From: Pseudomonas uvaldensis
Lineage (GTDB): Bacteria > Pseudomonadota > Gammaproteobacteria > Pseudomonadales > Pseudomonadaceae
NCBI RefSeq assembly: GCF_021271205.1
Contig: NZ_JAIWKS010000007.1
Span: 246,142 to 310,141 of the forward strand
Direction of reading: 5' to 3'
DNA length: 64,000 bases
The notes under the pieces were generated by a model. The model searched no databases. It saw only the letters and a list, made by a program, of their open reading frames with translations, and was not told the origin of the DNA. A program made the position numbers and the translations under genes. Positions 1 through 8,561 of this stretch are shown here, piece after piece (position 1 is the stretch's first letter; each line of letters opens with the position of its first letter).

Positions 1-91
1 TTCCGGGGCGATTCTAAAATACGGAGCTGACATCGCTCGCTATTGGACTTACCTTTGACACACAAATATTTGCTGATCTTGGGTCCAGTTT

Positions 92-1558
92 ATGAACGCG
101 CAAATCCATGACTTCTTGGTGGGGAAGCTGGACAGGGAAGGCAGTGAAACGCTGCAGAGGCAGATCTATCGCATCATCCAGGATTCCATCCTCGAGGGGA
201 GGTTGCCCGTGGATTTCAAAATGCCCTCCACTCGATCTCTGGCCGATCAGCTGCAAATCTCCCGAATCACCGTGTCACTGGCGTACGAGCGACTCACCGA
301 GGAGGGTTATCTCTATTCACGCCCCGGCAGCGGAACGTACGTAGCGGACACTCTTCCGCAAATCTATATTCCGGCTAAGAAGGTAGAGAAAGCCGAGTAC
401 ACAGCAGCGCTGCTTTCGCGCCGCGGCTTAGCAATAACGTCCAGAGTCACTGGCCTCGCCAAAGCCCGTGGCGCCTTCGTACCTGGAGTAGCCGATGCCG
501 ACCTTTTCCCCTTTCACATCTGGAGGCGGCTGCAAAACAGGTACTTCCGGAAAAACCACATGGAGCTCACCGGATACGCTGAGCACGGAGGATACCGCCG
601 ACTTCGTGAAGAGCTCGCCTCATACCTCTATGCATCCAGGGCGGTAAAATGCAGACCCGAGCAGATCATCATAACGATGGGCACCCACCAGTCACTGGAT
701 CTGGTGGCAAAATTGTTGAGTGATCCGGGTGACAGCGCGCTGATCGAGACACCTTGCCACTGGGGAGCTCCAGTCGTGTTCTCAGCCGCCGGCCTCGCTG
801 CTCACCCCATTACAATCGACTCGGATGGGGCCTGCCTTCCTGAATTGGCCAATGATATTAATCCCCGCTTTGCATTCATCACGCCATCACATCAATATCC
901 TACTGGCAACATCATGTCGCTGCAGCGCCGTCGGGAGTGGCTTGCATTCAGTGACGCGCGGAACATCTGGATACTTGAGGACGACTACGACAGCGAGTTT
1001 CGCTACGACACCGAGCCTCTGCCATCAATGCAGGGACTCGATACCAAGCACCGAGTTATCTATCTCGGAACCTTTAGCAAGGTGACTTTCCCTGGCCTGC
1101 GCTTGAGCTACTTGGTAGTACCTGAGGCCCTGGCTGAAGCATTTAGCAAAGGGATGACCCAGTTGTATCGCCCAGGCCTTCTCCCCGTCCAGGCAGCTAT
1201 GGCGGACTTCATCGAGGAGGGGCACTTCGCGAGGCACATTCGGAAGATGCGGACCGTGTACGCAGGAAGAAGAAATCTCTTGCAAAGAAGTCTGCTCCAG
1301 CAGTTTGGCTCTAAGATTCAATTCTCCGCAGGCGCTGCAGGAATCCACCTCGCAGTCACCGTTATCCCTAAAGGCATCGCCCGGGAAATGATTCGTCGTG
1401 CACCAGAATTTGGCCTAACCCTGAGGGGCTCTTACCAGCTTGATGCAGTCGTTGATGACGACCTTTTAGTACTGGGGTACGGAGGCATCAAGGAGGCGGA
1501 TATCGCCCCGGCGGTCCAGCGCCTAAGGCAGCTCTACGACTCGATAACCGCAGAATGA
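92..1558 (+). CDS. MocR-type GntR/aminotransferase transcriptional regulator
   Basis: The 488-aa protein combines an N-terminal GntR winged helix (about residues 15-85, with the typical MPSTRSLADQL and RPGSGTYVA stretches) with a fold-I aminotransferase-like domain (about 120-480). The PLP-binding lysine is visible as K330 in the LGTFSK motif, followed by PGLRL as in other MocR proteins. Such proteins use PLP or a PLP adduct as effector and usually control a divergent neighbour. Here the divergent gene would lie left of the window, and to the right there is only gene debris, so the target cannot be named. The start ATG at 92 gives full family length. Family is secure, regulon unknown. Confidence 0.9.
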   Translation: MNAQIHDFLVGKLDREGSETLQRQIYRIIQDSILEGRLPVDFKMPSTRSLADQLQISRITVSLAYERLTEEGYLYSRPGSGTYVADTLPQIYIPAKKVEKAEYTAALLSRRGLAITSRVTGLAKARGAFVPGVADADLFPFHIWRRLQNRYFRKNHMELTGYAEHGGYRRLREELASYLYASRAVKCRPEQIIITMGTHQSLDLVAKLLSDPGDSALIETPCHWGAPVVFSAAGLAAHPITIDSDGACLPELANDINPRFAFITPSHQYPTGNIMSLQRRREWLAFSDARNIWILEDDYDSEFRYDTEPLPSMQGLDTKHRVIYLGTFSKVTFPGLRLSYLVVPEALAEAFSKGMTQLYRPGLLPVQAAMADFIEEGHFARHIRKMRTVYAGRRNLLQRSLLQQFGSKIQFSAGAAGIHLAVTVIPKGIAREMIRRAPEFGLTLRGSYQLDAVVDDDLLVLGYGGIKEADIAPAVQRLRQLYDSITAE

Positions 1559-1949
1559 GGTCATAGGCTCATCGACGCAATCGCCATCACATAATCAGCG
1601 AGTACAAAGGCCATTAAATACGAACGACTAGGCACAGCGCCATTCGAATGAATCTTAGCCTGGCCTCAGACACCAATGTCGGGTGCTAACCGATCCTCAG
1701 CAAGCAGCTCCCACTCGTTACCAACCGTCGCTGTAGCCCCCGCTGGAGACGCCGCCACAGGATTAATTCACTACCATCGATCTCTTTTATCGAAGCAGAG
1801 AGGTCGTCGTGGAGCGGTTATCCAACAGAATCTCGAAAAGGGTTCGGCCCGTTGCTGCTCGAAGGCGCCTGAATGACCATCAAACTGTCACTGTCTTCCC
1901 TGGCGCTCAGATTTTAGGCACCCTCTCGCCATCTACGAGCTTGACGTCC
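1559..1949. other. Gene-free stretch with possible transporter debris
   Basis: No intact gene is visible. Around 1811-1875 one reading frame resembles the basic C-terminal tail of an amino-acid ABC permease (VERLSNRISKR), and an ATG at 1873 begins a short hydrophobic start (MTIKLSLSSLAL) that stops at once. With the ABC ATPase remnant just downstream this may be what is left of a transporter operon. The resemblance is weak and is an inference. Confidence 0.3.
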
Positions 1950-2093
1950 GCAGGCGGTGCGATGCGAACGCCAGAGCTAAAGAGTTATTGATCAAAGTGG
2001 GCATGGGGATCACGCTCGTAAGTTCCCGAGCCAGTTGTCCTGCGGTCAACAACAACGTGTTGCGATCGCCAATACCTGGCGCCTGATGGGAAG
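1950..2093 (+). pseudogene. Remnant of an amino-acid ABC transporter ATPase
   Basis: Plus-strand translation from about 1970 reads ARAKELLIKVGM, and after a frame change near 2005 continues as KFPSQLSCGQQQRVAIA. This is the helical region and the ABC signature (normally LSGGQQQRVAIARAL) of a HisP/GlnQ-type ATPase. Walker A, Walker B and the C-terminus are absent, the signature has Gly to Cys, and a frameshift separates the two blocks. It is a dead fragment of about 40-45 codons between the MocR gene and another fragment. Confidence 0.7.
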
Positions 2094-2103
2094 GAGCGGC
2101 AGG

Positions 2104-2186
2104 TAACGTTCCGTGCTTGTTTGAGCGTATGCGCAACGGCCAGCCTCACAGACTGAGCATCGCGCCAGGAACGGTCGATATACCGG
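2104..2186 (-). pseudogene. Inverted fragment of the XRE-cupin regulator 5' end
   Basis: On the minus strand this stretch encodes DAQSVRLAVAHTLKQAR, almost the same as DAQTVSLAVARTLKQAR near the start of the intact regulator at 19925-20527. At DNA level most bases match from TATATCGACC through the first helix, with a one-base deletion before GATGCTCAG that shifts the frame. Homology stops abruptly after ACAAGCACGGAAC, so the helix-turn-helix and cupin are missing. It lies inverted and about 17.8 kb from the intact copy. Confidence 0.75.
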
Positions 2187-2192
2187 TAGAGG

Positions 2193-3095
2193 TTAAAACT
2201 CTGAAAAACCATGGCCCGACGCTGTGCATCGCTCTTCGAGCAAACGCACGAACATGGTCAGGCTTTGCGATACCGTTCCCCGGCGCCACACCAGCCAGGT
2301 TCGCAAATAGCGAAAGGACTCCGACAACGGCCACACACTCACCGTGGTGCAGCCCGGCATGCTTTCGAGCATGCTGCGCGGCATCAGCGCCAGGCCAGCA
2401 CCAGAGCTGACACAGGCCAGCATGCCGTGATAGGACTCCATTTCGAAAATCTTGCCGGGCACCGCAGCATCCTTGGCGAACCAACTTTCAAAGTGATGGC
2501 GGTAAGAGCAATTGGAGCGAAAGGCGTAGATGTTTTCGCCGTTCACATCCTGCGCACGGTGGATCGGCAAATGGTTGAGCGGCGCGATCAGCACCATCTC
2601 TTCCTCGAATGCCGGCACACCCTCCAGTGCCGGGTGCAGCACCGGCCCGTCGACAAACGCAGCGGCCAATCGACCCGATAGCACTCCGTCGATCATGGTC
2701 CCGGAAGGACCGGTGGACAGTGCCAGTTCGACCTTGGCGTGCTTCTGGTTATAGGCGGCCAACAATTCAGGAATACGCACCGCCGCCGTGCTCTCCAGCG
2801 ACCCAAGGGGAAACGATCCTTGCGGCTCTTCCCCGGCAACCGTCGCGCGCGCCTCCTGGACCAGATCGAGAATGCGTCGAGCATAGTCGAGAAAACTCCA
2901 ACCGGCTGGCGACAGGCGCAGACGGCTTTTCTCGCGAATAAACAGGTCAACGCCCAGATCCAGCTCCAACTGTTTGATCCGCGTCGTCAGGTTCGACGGC
3001 ACACGATGGATGTGCTGGGCGGCGACGCTGATGCTGCCGTGCTCGGCGACCGCTTTGAAAATCTCCAGCTGAACCAGATCCAAGTCATTCTCCAT
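2193..3095 (-). CDS. ptrR: LysR-family regulator, PtrR/YneJ type
   Basis: A 300-aa LysR-type protein with an N-terminal winged helix-turn-helix (residues 5-64; FKAVAEHGSISVAAQHIHRVPSNLTTRIKQ region) and a periplasmic-binding-like effector domain. It is divergent from a Sad-type aldehyde dehydrogenase, the arrangement of E. coli yneJ (ptrR) and sad, where the regulator responds to putrescine/GABA catabolism. The 88-bp gap to the dehydrogenase should hold both promoters. The gene symbol rests on this synteny and family likeness. LysR membership is certain, the effector is inferred. Confidence 0.75.
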   Translation of the reverse strand: MENDLDLVQLEIFKAVAEHGSISVAAQHIHRVPSNLTTRIKQLELDLGVDLFIREKSRLRLSPAGWSFLDYARRILDLVQEARATVAGEEPQGSFPLGSLESTAAVRIPELLAAYNQKHAKVELALSTGPSGTMIDGVLSGRLAAAFVDGPVLHPALEGVPAFEEEMVLIAPLNHLPIHRAQDVNGENIYAFRSNCSYRHHFESWFAKDAAVPGKIFEMESYHGMLACVSSGAGLALMPRSMLESMPGCTTVSVWPLSESFRYLRTWLVWRRGTVSQSLTMFVRLLEERCTASGHGFSEF

Positions 3096-3183
3096 ACGTG
3101 AACGATACGATCAGCATTATTCAGTTTTAAGAAAACAAAAGCCACCGTAGTCTGAACGCATTCCCACCTCGCAGGACAATGCC

Positions 3184-4575
3184 ATGACCAACATTTCCAG
3201 CCTCACTCATGCCATTTCGATCAATCCCGTCAACGGCGAGCAGATCGCTAACTACCCTTTTGAATCCGAAGCGGCGCTGCAAACCGCACTGTCACGTGCC
3301 ACGACCGGATTCCGTGTCTGGCGCGGCACACCGGTTGCGCAACGCGCGCAACGGCTGATCGCGCTGGCCAACGTCTTGCGCAACAACGCAGAAACGATGG
3401 CGAACATGATCACCCTGGAAATGGGTAAGCCGATCACTCAAGCACATGGCGAAATCGAAAAGTGTGCGCAGCTCTGCGACTGGTACGCGGAACACGGCCC
3501 GGCCATGCTCAACGCTGAACCGACATTGGTTGAGGGCGGAAAAGCACGCATTGAATACCGCCCACTCGGCCCGATTCTCGCGGTGATGCCGTGGAACTTC
3601 CCGATCTGGCAGGTCCTGCGCGGCGCCGTTCCGATATTGCTCGCCGGCAACACCTACGTGCTTAAGCACGCGCCGAACGTGATGGGCAGCGCTTACTTAT
3701 TGCTGGACGCCTTCCAGCAAGCTGAATTTCCTGAAGGGGCTTTCGAAGTCATTAACGTCACGCCGGAAGGGGTTTCCACGGCGATCAAAGACTCACGTAT
3801 TGCAGCCGTCACCCTCACCGGCAGCATACGAGCCGGCATGGCCATCGGCGCGCAGGCCGGTGCGGCGTTGAAAAAATGCGTCTTGGAACTGGGCGGCTCC
3901 GACCCTTTTATCGTGCTCAACGATGCCGACCTCGACGATGCAGTGAGAGCCGCCGTGATTGGCCGTTATCAGAACACCGGGCAAGTCTGCGCGGCGGCCA
4001 AGCGCCTGATTGTCGAGCAGGGCGTTGTCGAGGAATTCACGCGCAAATTCGTCGAGGCCACGCAAAAACTGGTGGTCGGTGATCCACTGGCCGCCGCCAC
4101 GTACATCGGCCCGATGGCTCGCTTTGATCTGCGTGACGAACTGGATCAGCAAGTGCGCGACACTCTGGAGGAAGGTGCTACGTTGTTACTGGGTGGCAAG
4201 AAGGCCGAGGGTAGCGGTAACTTCTACGAGCCAACGGTTTTTGCTGATGTCACCGACCAGATGACCTCGTTTAAGCAGGAACTATTTGGCCCGGTCGCTT
4301 CGATCATTACCGCACGCGATGCCGCCCACGCCATGGCACTGGCAAATGACAGTGAGTTCGGCCTCGCCGCAACGATTTATACAGGCGACGTGGAACGTGC
4401 CCAACAGATGGCCGGTGAACTGGAAACCGGTGGTGTATTTATCAATGGTTACTGCGCCTCCGATCCGCGTGTCACCTTCGGCGGTGTGAAGAAGAGCGGT
4501 TTTGGTCGCGAGCTTTCGCACTTCGGGGTACGCGAATTCTGCAACGCGCAGACGGTGTGGCTCGATCGGCATTAA
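3184..4575 (+). CDS. sad: NAD(P)-dependent succinate-semialdehyde dehydrogenase, Sad type
   Basis: A 463-aa aldehyde dehydrogenase, equal in length to E. coli Sad (462 aa). The catalytic cysteine is C269 (NTGQVCAAAKR) and the general base is E235 (LELGGSD). The NAD-binding region shows MPWNFPIWQ and TGSIRAG. The expected reaction is oxidation of succinate semialdehyde to succinate, the last step of GABA/putrescine degradation. An AGGA ribosome site lies 8 bp before the ATG. The adjacent PtrR-like regulator supports the assignment. Substrate is inferred from family and neighbour. Confidence 0.8.
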   Translation: MTNISSLTHAISINPVNGEQIANYPFESEAALQTALSRATTGFRVWRGTPVAQRAQRLIALANVLRNNAETMANMITLEMGKPITQAHGEIEKCAQLCDWYAEHGPAMLNAEPTLVEGGKARIEYRPLGPILAVMPWNFPIWQVLRGAVPILLAGNTYVLKHAPNVMGSAYLLLDAFQQAEFPEGAFEVINVTPEGVSTAIKDSRIAAVTLTGSIRAGMAIGAQAGAALKKCVLELGGSDPFIVLNDADLDDAVRAAVIGRYQNTGQVCAAAKRLIVEQGVVEEFTRKFVEATQKLVVGDPLAAATYIGPMARFDLRDELDQQVRDTLEEGATLLLGGKKAEGSGNFYEPTVFADVTDQMTSFKQELFGPVASIITARDAAHAMALANDSEFGLAATIYTGDVERAQQMAGELETGGVFINGYCASDPRVTFGGVKKSGFGRELSHFGVREFCNAQTVWLDRH

Positions 4576-4756
4576 GTGGATGGACAAAGACCGAGTGCGT
4601 TGGAAACCACGTTTTCCAAAGAACTCATTGCAGCTTACAAAAATAGTCCAAGAAGGCACTGAAGGAGAGTGGTTGAGATTTGGGGGACTGACGGAATGAC
4701 GTGCACGCTACAAACACTTAATCTACTGACTGGCATGTATCGTCAAGGGGCTACAA

Positions 4757-5392
4757 ATGTCATTTGATCTCCACCACCTCCTGCTTGTATTCACCGCCTA
4801 TATCGTGGGAGCAGCAAGCCCTGGCCCCAGCAACATGCGCATCATGGGCGTCGCCATGCACCAGGGCAGAAAACCTGCGCTTATGCTGGCAGCAGGTGTA
4901 ATCAGTGGTTCTTTTTTCTGGGGATCGATGGCCGCCACGGGCGTATCAGCCATTCTAGCCCAATACGCGCAAGCGCTCTTCGCCCTCAAAATAGTCGGAG
5001 GAATTTACCTGCTTTTCCTCGCCATCAAAGCTGGCCGCTCCGCCCTCGACTCTGACGAGCGTCTTCAAAAAGAACTGGTTGCCGCACCAACCGTTTCGGG
5101 CTTTGTCCTTTACCGGCGCGGCCTGCTTATGCACCTCACAAACCCGAAGGCGCTGCTGGGTTGGATCGCAACCATGACCCTGGGGCTGGGGCCACACGCG
5201 ACGCCTGAAACAGTTATGATTATCCTGGCTGGCTGCGCCGTACTGAGCGTCACTATCTTCTGCAGCTATGCGATCGTCTTCTCCACGGCACCGATGATTC
5301 GAGGTTATCGTCGGGCACGTCGATGGATCGAAGGCACCCTGGGGTTAGTTTTCGGCGCCGCGGGTATAAAGCTACTGATCTCACGTGCTTGA
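4757..5392 (+). CDS. LysE/RhtB-family amino-acid exporter
   Basis: A 211-aa membrane protein with about six hydrophobic segments and the family signature near the N-terminus (GAASPGPSNMRIMGVAM). A second typical block, LTNPKALLGWIATM, sits near residue 130. Members export amino acids such as homoserine, threonine or lysine through the inner membrane. An AAGGGG ribosome site precedes the ATG by about 6 bp. It stands alone between the sad gene and a pseudogene region. Substrate cannot be read from sequence, though homoserine/threonine would fit the neighbouring homoserine-type cluster. Confidence 0.85.
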   Translation: MSFDLHHLLLVFTAYIVGAASPGPSNMRIMGVAMHQGRKPALMLAAGVISGSFFWGSMAATGVSAILAQYAQALFALKIVGGIYLLFLAIKAGRSALDSDERLQKELVAAPTVSGFVLYRRGLLMHLTNPKALLGWIATMTLGLGPHATPETVMIILAGCAVLSVTIFCSYAIVFSTAPMIRGYRRARRWIEGTLGLVFGAAGIKLLISRA

Positions 5393-5432
5393 ACCCATGA
5401 CATCGCTCGCGGTTTGTCTGGAGTGCGCCGTG

Positions 5433-5940
5433 CTACGTCCTAAGTTCGAAACCATCCACCAACTGCTTGAGTCGCGAGGCTTGTCGCTCACGCTCGTCAC
5501 AGGCAATCAAGGTAGCCTGGAGATTTTCCACGCCTTCCTGGTTGAGGGTTTTGATCTTGGTGATGTCAACGTTTAACGAATCAATGAGCGCATTCTGCTC
5601 TTCAGTTGCGGTCGCCACCGACTGGTTGATGCCGTCAATGTCGCCGCCTCAATGTTGCTGCACGACATGCGGATTTTTCCTGCTAACCCGTTCATGGCAT
5701 CGATCGTCTGCGTCACCAGCCCTCGGCCAGTAGACGGGCATCCGTGGCTTGGAGTGAGGCATCACCGGCATTGCACGCAATTTCCCCCAGGTCGAGCGAG
5801 CTGACCAAGGCCAGATGCAAGGATCGTAATCAGCGGGTAGATCGTCCTTCGGCCGAATGACGAAACTACCGTCACGACTGCCTAGATAAGTGAAGGTAAA
5901 CGTCGACAGCACCGACCTCTGCTCCCAAGAGCGAAAACGC
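5433..5940 (-). pseudogene. Broken methyl-accepting chemotaxis protein
   Basis: Minus-strand frames carry pieces of a chemoreceptor. An early piece (about 5930-5800) resembles a dCache sensor segment (TFTYLGSRDGSFVIRPKDDL). A later piece (5700-5433) is the cytoplasmic C-terminus (TIDAMNGLAGKI, then INQSVATATEEQNALIDSL after a frame change). The transmembrane, HAMP and most of the signalling hairpin are missing and there are at least two frame changes. It is clearly non-functional and joined to an Lrp remnant upstream. Confidence 0.75.
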
Positions 5941-5984
5941 TGCAACAGCAACGAATGATGCCGCAAGCAGTACCTTATGGCTGA

Positions 5985-6252
5985 ACTACAGTTGCATCCC
6001 CTGCCCTCAGCCAACCTCATCAGAACTACCAGAGACAAACCGGGTGATAGCTTGTGCTCGTCAATGAACGCGCCGTAACCACGGATGACTCCCAGCCTTT
6101 CCAGCTTGCGAACGCGTTTCTGACAAAGGCTCTCGCTCGAGTTTTTTATAGGTGATGCGCCCGTTGCGGCGCAGCACCTCGACGATGGCCTCGTCGATAC
6201 GCCCCAAACACTCAGAGGTGCCGTGGTTCTTTATTCCGCTGTTCATAGTCAA
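5985..6252 (-). pseudogene. Broken Lrp/AsnC-family regulator
   Basis: The minus strand encodes an Lrp-type N-terminus: GRIDEAIVEVLRRNGRITYKKLER, then after a frameshift KRVRKLERLGVIRGYGAF and HKLSPGLSLVVLMRLAEG. That is the helix-turn-helix and the start of the RAM effector domain. The rest is lost where the sequence passes into chemoreceptor debris near 5985. It is distinct in sequence from the intact Lrp-type gene at 15502-15939. Confidence 0.75.
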
Positions 6253-6258
6253 GGCATT

Positions 6259-7032
6259 TCACTTCAGCCCGTTGGACAGAAACTGCTGCAGGCGCTCGCT
6301 TCTGGGATTATCCAGAATCTCAGGTCCACCCTGCTCTTCAACCAGTCCCTGATGAAGAAACAGCAGTTGGTTCGAGACCTTGCGGGCAAAGCCCATTTCA
6401 TGGGTCACCATGATCATGGTCCGCCCTTCTTCTGCAAGCCCCTGGATGACTTTCAGCACTTCGCCCACCACTTCCGGATCCAGCGCCGATGTAGGCTCGT
6501 CGAACAGTATGACTTCAGGCTCCATCGCAAGTGCGCGAGCAATGGCTACCCGTTGCTGTTGCCCCCCGGACAGAAACGCTGGGAACTGATCGGCAACACG
6601 GGCCGGCAGTCCTACCTTTTCCAAGTATCGCCGGGCACGATCCTCCGCATCTTTTTTGCTCACACCCAGCACCCGCCGCGGAGCAATGGTGATGTTGTCC
6701 AACACGGTCATATGGCCCCACAGGTTGAAGTGCTGGAACACCATGGCCAGGCGGGTGCGCAATCGTTGCAATTCATGGTCATCCGCCACGCGCAGCCCCA
6801 TATGGTTTTTAACCATGCGGATCGGTTTGCCATCCAGACTCATGGCACCGTCGTTGGGGGTTTCAAGAAAATTAATGCAGCGCAGGAACGTACTTTTTCC
6901 AGAGCCACTGGCGCCGATCAGACTGATCACGTCGCCTGTTTTGGCTTGCAGGGAAACGCCCTTGAGTACTTCATGGCTACCGTAACTTTTGTGTAGCCCT
7001 TCAACAGTCAATTTGTACATGTTTGCAGTCAT
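6259..7032 (-). CDS. Polar amino-acid ABC transporter, ATP-binding protein (HisP/AotP type)
   Basis: A 257-aa ABC ATPase with Walker A (GASGSGKST), Q-loop, signature LSGGQQQR and Walker B with D-loop (ILFDEPTSALD). The insertion around MVKNHMGLRVADDHE is typical of HisP/AotP/OccP-type importers for basic amino acids and opines. It is the last gene of an operon of binding protein, two permeases and ATPase. Two ATGs four codons apart are possible starts; the GAGG preceding them is very close to the first and 12 bp from the second. The substrate is not determined; the neighbouring amino-acid cluster suggests an amino acid. Confidence 0.9.
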   Translation of the reverse strand: MTANMYKLTVEGLHKSYGSHEVLKGVSLQAKTGDVISLIGASGSGKSTFLRCINFLETPNDGAMSLDGKPIRMVKNHMGLRVADDHELQRLRTRLAMVFQHFNLWGHMTVLDNITIAPRRVLGVSKKDAEDRARRYLEKVGLPARVADQFPAFLSGGQQQRVAIARALAMEPEVILFDEPTSALDPEVVGEVLKVIQGLAEEGRTMIMVTHEMGFARKVSNQLLFLHQGLVEEQGGPEILDNPRSERLQQFLSNGLK

Positions 7033-7072
7033 CCTCTAACGCGGATTGGAGCAGCAGTGTCAGCTACTGGGC

Positions 7073-7783
7073 TCAGTGAGTCGAACCAAGAAAAGCCAGC
7101 CAGTGACGCTCGGCGATTCGAAACAGGCCGACCAGGGCAAAGGTCACCGCCAGGTAAATCAGTGCCGCAATCCCAAACGATTGAAAGGTCAAGAAGGTCG
7201 CAGAGTTCGCGTCTCGCGCGACCTTAAGAATGTCCGGAACAGTGGCGGTGAACGCCACCGTGGTCGAGTGCAGCATCAGAATGACTTCGTTGCTGTAATA
7301 CGGCAGCGAGCGACGCAAGGCTGATGGCATGATTACAAACGCGTAGAGCTTCCAACCTGAGAGGCCGTAAGCTTTCGCAGCCTCAACCTCTCCATGGGCG
7401 ATGTTGCGAATGCCCCCGGCAAATATCTCAGTGGTGTAGGCGCAAGTATTCAAGGCGAAGGCCAGGATGGTGCAGTTCATCGCATCACGAAAGAACGCAT
7501 CAAGCGCAGGCTGCGCACGTATTGCAGCCAGGCTATAGATCCCGGTGTAGCAGATCAGCAACTGGATATAGAGTGGCGTACCTCTGAACAGGTAGGTGTA
7601 AAACTGCACCGGCCAACGCACATAGAATCTGGGCGACACTCGAGCGATGGACAGTGGAATCGACACGATAAAGCCGATGAACAGTGAGGCACTGAGCAGC
7701 CACAACGTCATGGCCAGACCGGTTATCTGCTGACCATCGCTGAAGAAGAAAGGCCTCCAATACTCCTGCAAGAGCTCGATCAT
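7073..7783 (-). CDS. Polar amino-acid ABC transporter permease (HisM type)
   Basis: A 236-aa inner-membrane permease with about five transmembrane segments and the EAA loop (GEVEAAKAYGLSGWKLYAFV...PSALRR) that docks on the ATPase. It matches the HisM/AotM subgroup by the FFFSDGQQITGLAMTLWLL start. Its ATG overlaps the stop of the upstream permease by 4 bp, showing translational coupling. It forms a heterodimer with the product of the upstream gene. Confidence 0.9.
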   Translation of the reverse strand: MIELLQEYWRPFFFSDGQQITGLAMTLWLLSASLFIGFIVSIPLSIARVSPRFYVRWPVQFYTYLFRGTPLYIQLLICYTGIYSLAAIRAQPALDAFFRDAMNCTILAFALNTCAYTTEIFAGGIRNIAHGEVEAAKAYGLSGWKLYAFVIMPSALRRSLPYYSNEVILMLHSTTVAFTATVPDILKVARDANSATFLTFQSFGIAALIYLAVTFALVGLFRIAERHWLAFLGSTH

Positions 7784-8508
7784 CGCACCGCCTCCCGTGA
7801 ACCCACCGCGTAGCGCCGCTCAAGTAAGCGCAGGACAAGATTTGAAAGGCTGGTGATAACGAGGTACGTCAATGCAGCAAGCACCAGGAAGAAGAATAAT
7901 TGATAGGTGCTTTTCCCCGCGTCCTGGGCGGCTTTCACCAAGTCAGCCAGACCGATGATCGACACCAGCGCGGTGGCTTTTAAAATCACCATCCAGTTGT
8001 TGCCAAGTCCCGGCAAAGCGAACCGCATCATTTGCGGGAACATCACGAAGCAAAAACGCTGAGTCCGACTTAAACCATAAGCAGTAGCGGCTTCGACCTG
8101 CCCCCGGGGCACTGCCAGCATTGCGCCACGAAACGTTTCGGTGAAATACGCGCCGTAGATGAATCCAAGGGTGATAATCCCGGCGACAAAGGGGTTGATC
8201 TCGATGTAATCCCAGCCCAGAGCGACTGTGAGTACCGTCAGCCAGGTTTGCAGGCTGTAGAAAATCAATAACATCAGGACCAGATCCGGCACCCCCCGGA
8301 TCAGTGTGGTGTAAAGCTGCGCTGGCAGACGTAGCAGCTTGAGACTGGACAGTTTGGCGCTGGCCCCGATCAGCCCCAGCAGCACACTCAACGCCAGAGA
8401 AGAAAGGGACAGCTTGACGGTCATCCAGGCGCCTTCGAGCAGCAAAGGGCCAAACCCCTTCAGGCTGAATGCAGAGAGCCCCAGCACGCCTAATAGTGTG
8501 TCGAACAT
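7780..8508 (-). CDS. Polar amino-acid ABC transporter permease (HisQ type)
   Basis: A 242-aa permease with the HisQ/AotQ hallmarks: FGPLLLEGAWMTVKLSL near the N-terminus, TLIRGVPDLVLMLL, and the EAA loop GQVEAATAYGLSRTQ. The ATG at 8508 is preferred because AGGTT lies about 8 bp before it; a TTG three codons earlier is an alternative. It lies 53 bp downstream of the binding-protein gene and overlaps the next permease. Confidence 0.9.
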   Translation of the reverse strand: MFDTLLGVLGLSAFSLKGFGPLLLEGAWMTVKLSLSSLALSVLLGLIGASAKLSSLKLLRLPAQLYTTLIRGVPDLVLMLLIFYSLQTWLTVLTVALGWDYIEINPFVAGIITLGFIYGAYFTETFRGAMLAVPRGQVEAATAYGLSRTQRFCFVMFPQMMRFALPGLGNNWMVILKATALVSIIGLADLVKAAQDAGKSTYQLFFFLVLAALTYLVITSLSNLVLRLLERRYAVGSREAVR

Positions 8509-8561
8509 AATCAGCAACCTAATAGCGATAAGCGCCCATCCAGAGGGTGAGCGCCGGGTGG

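Noticed and set aside
1..100. Possible second attachment site of the island at the left end of the window
   Set aside because: I looked for a copy of the tRNA-Gly 3' end (TGGAGCGGGAAACGAG) near the left edge and found none; the other end, if it exists, is outside the window.
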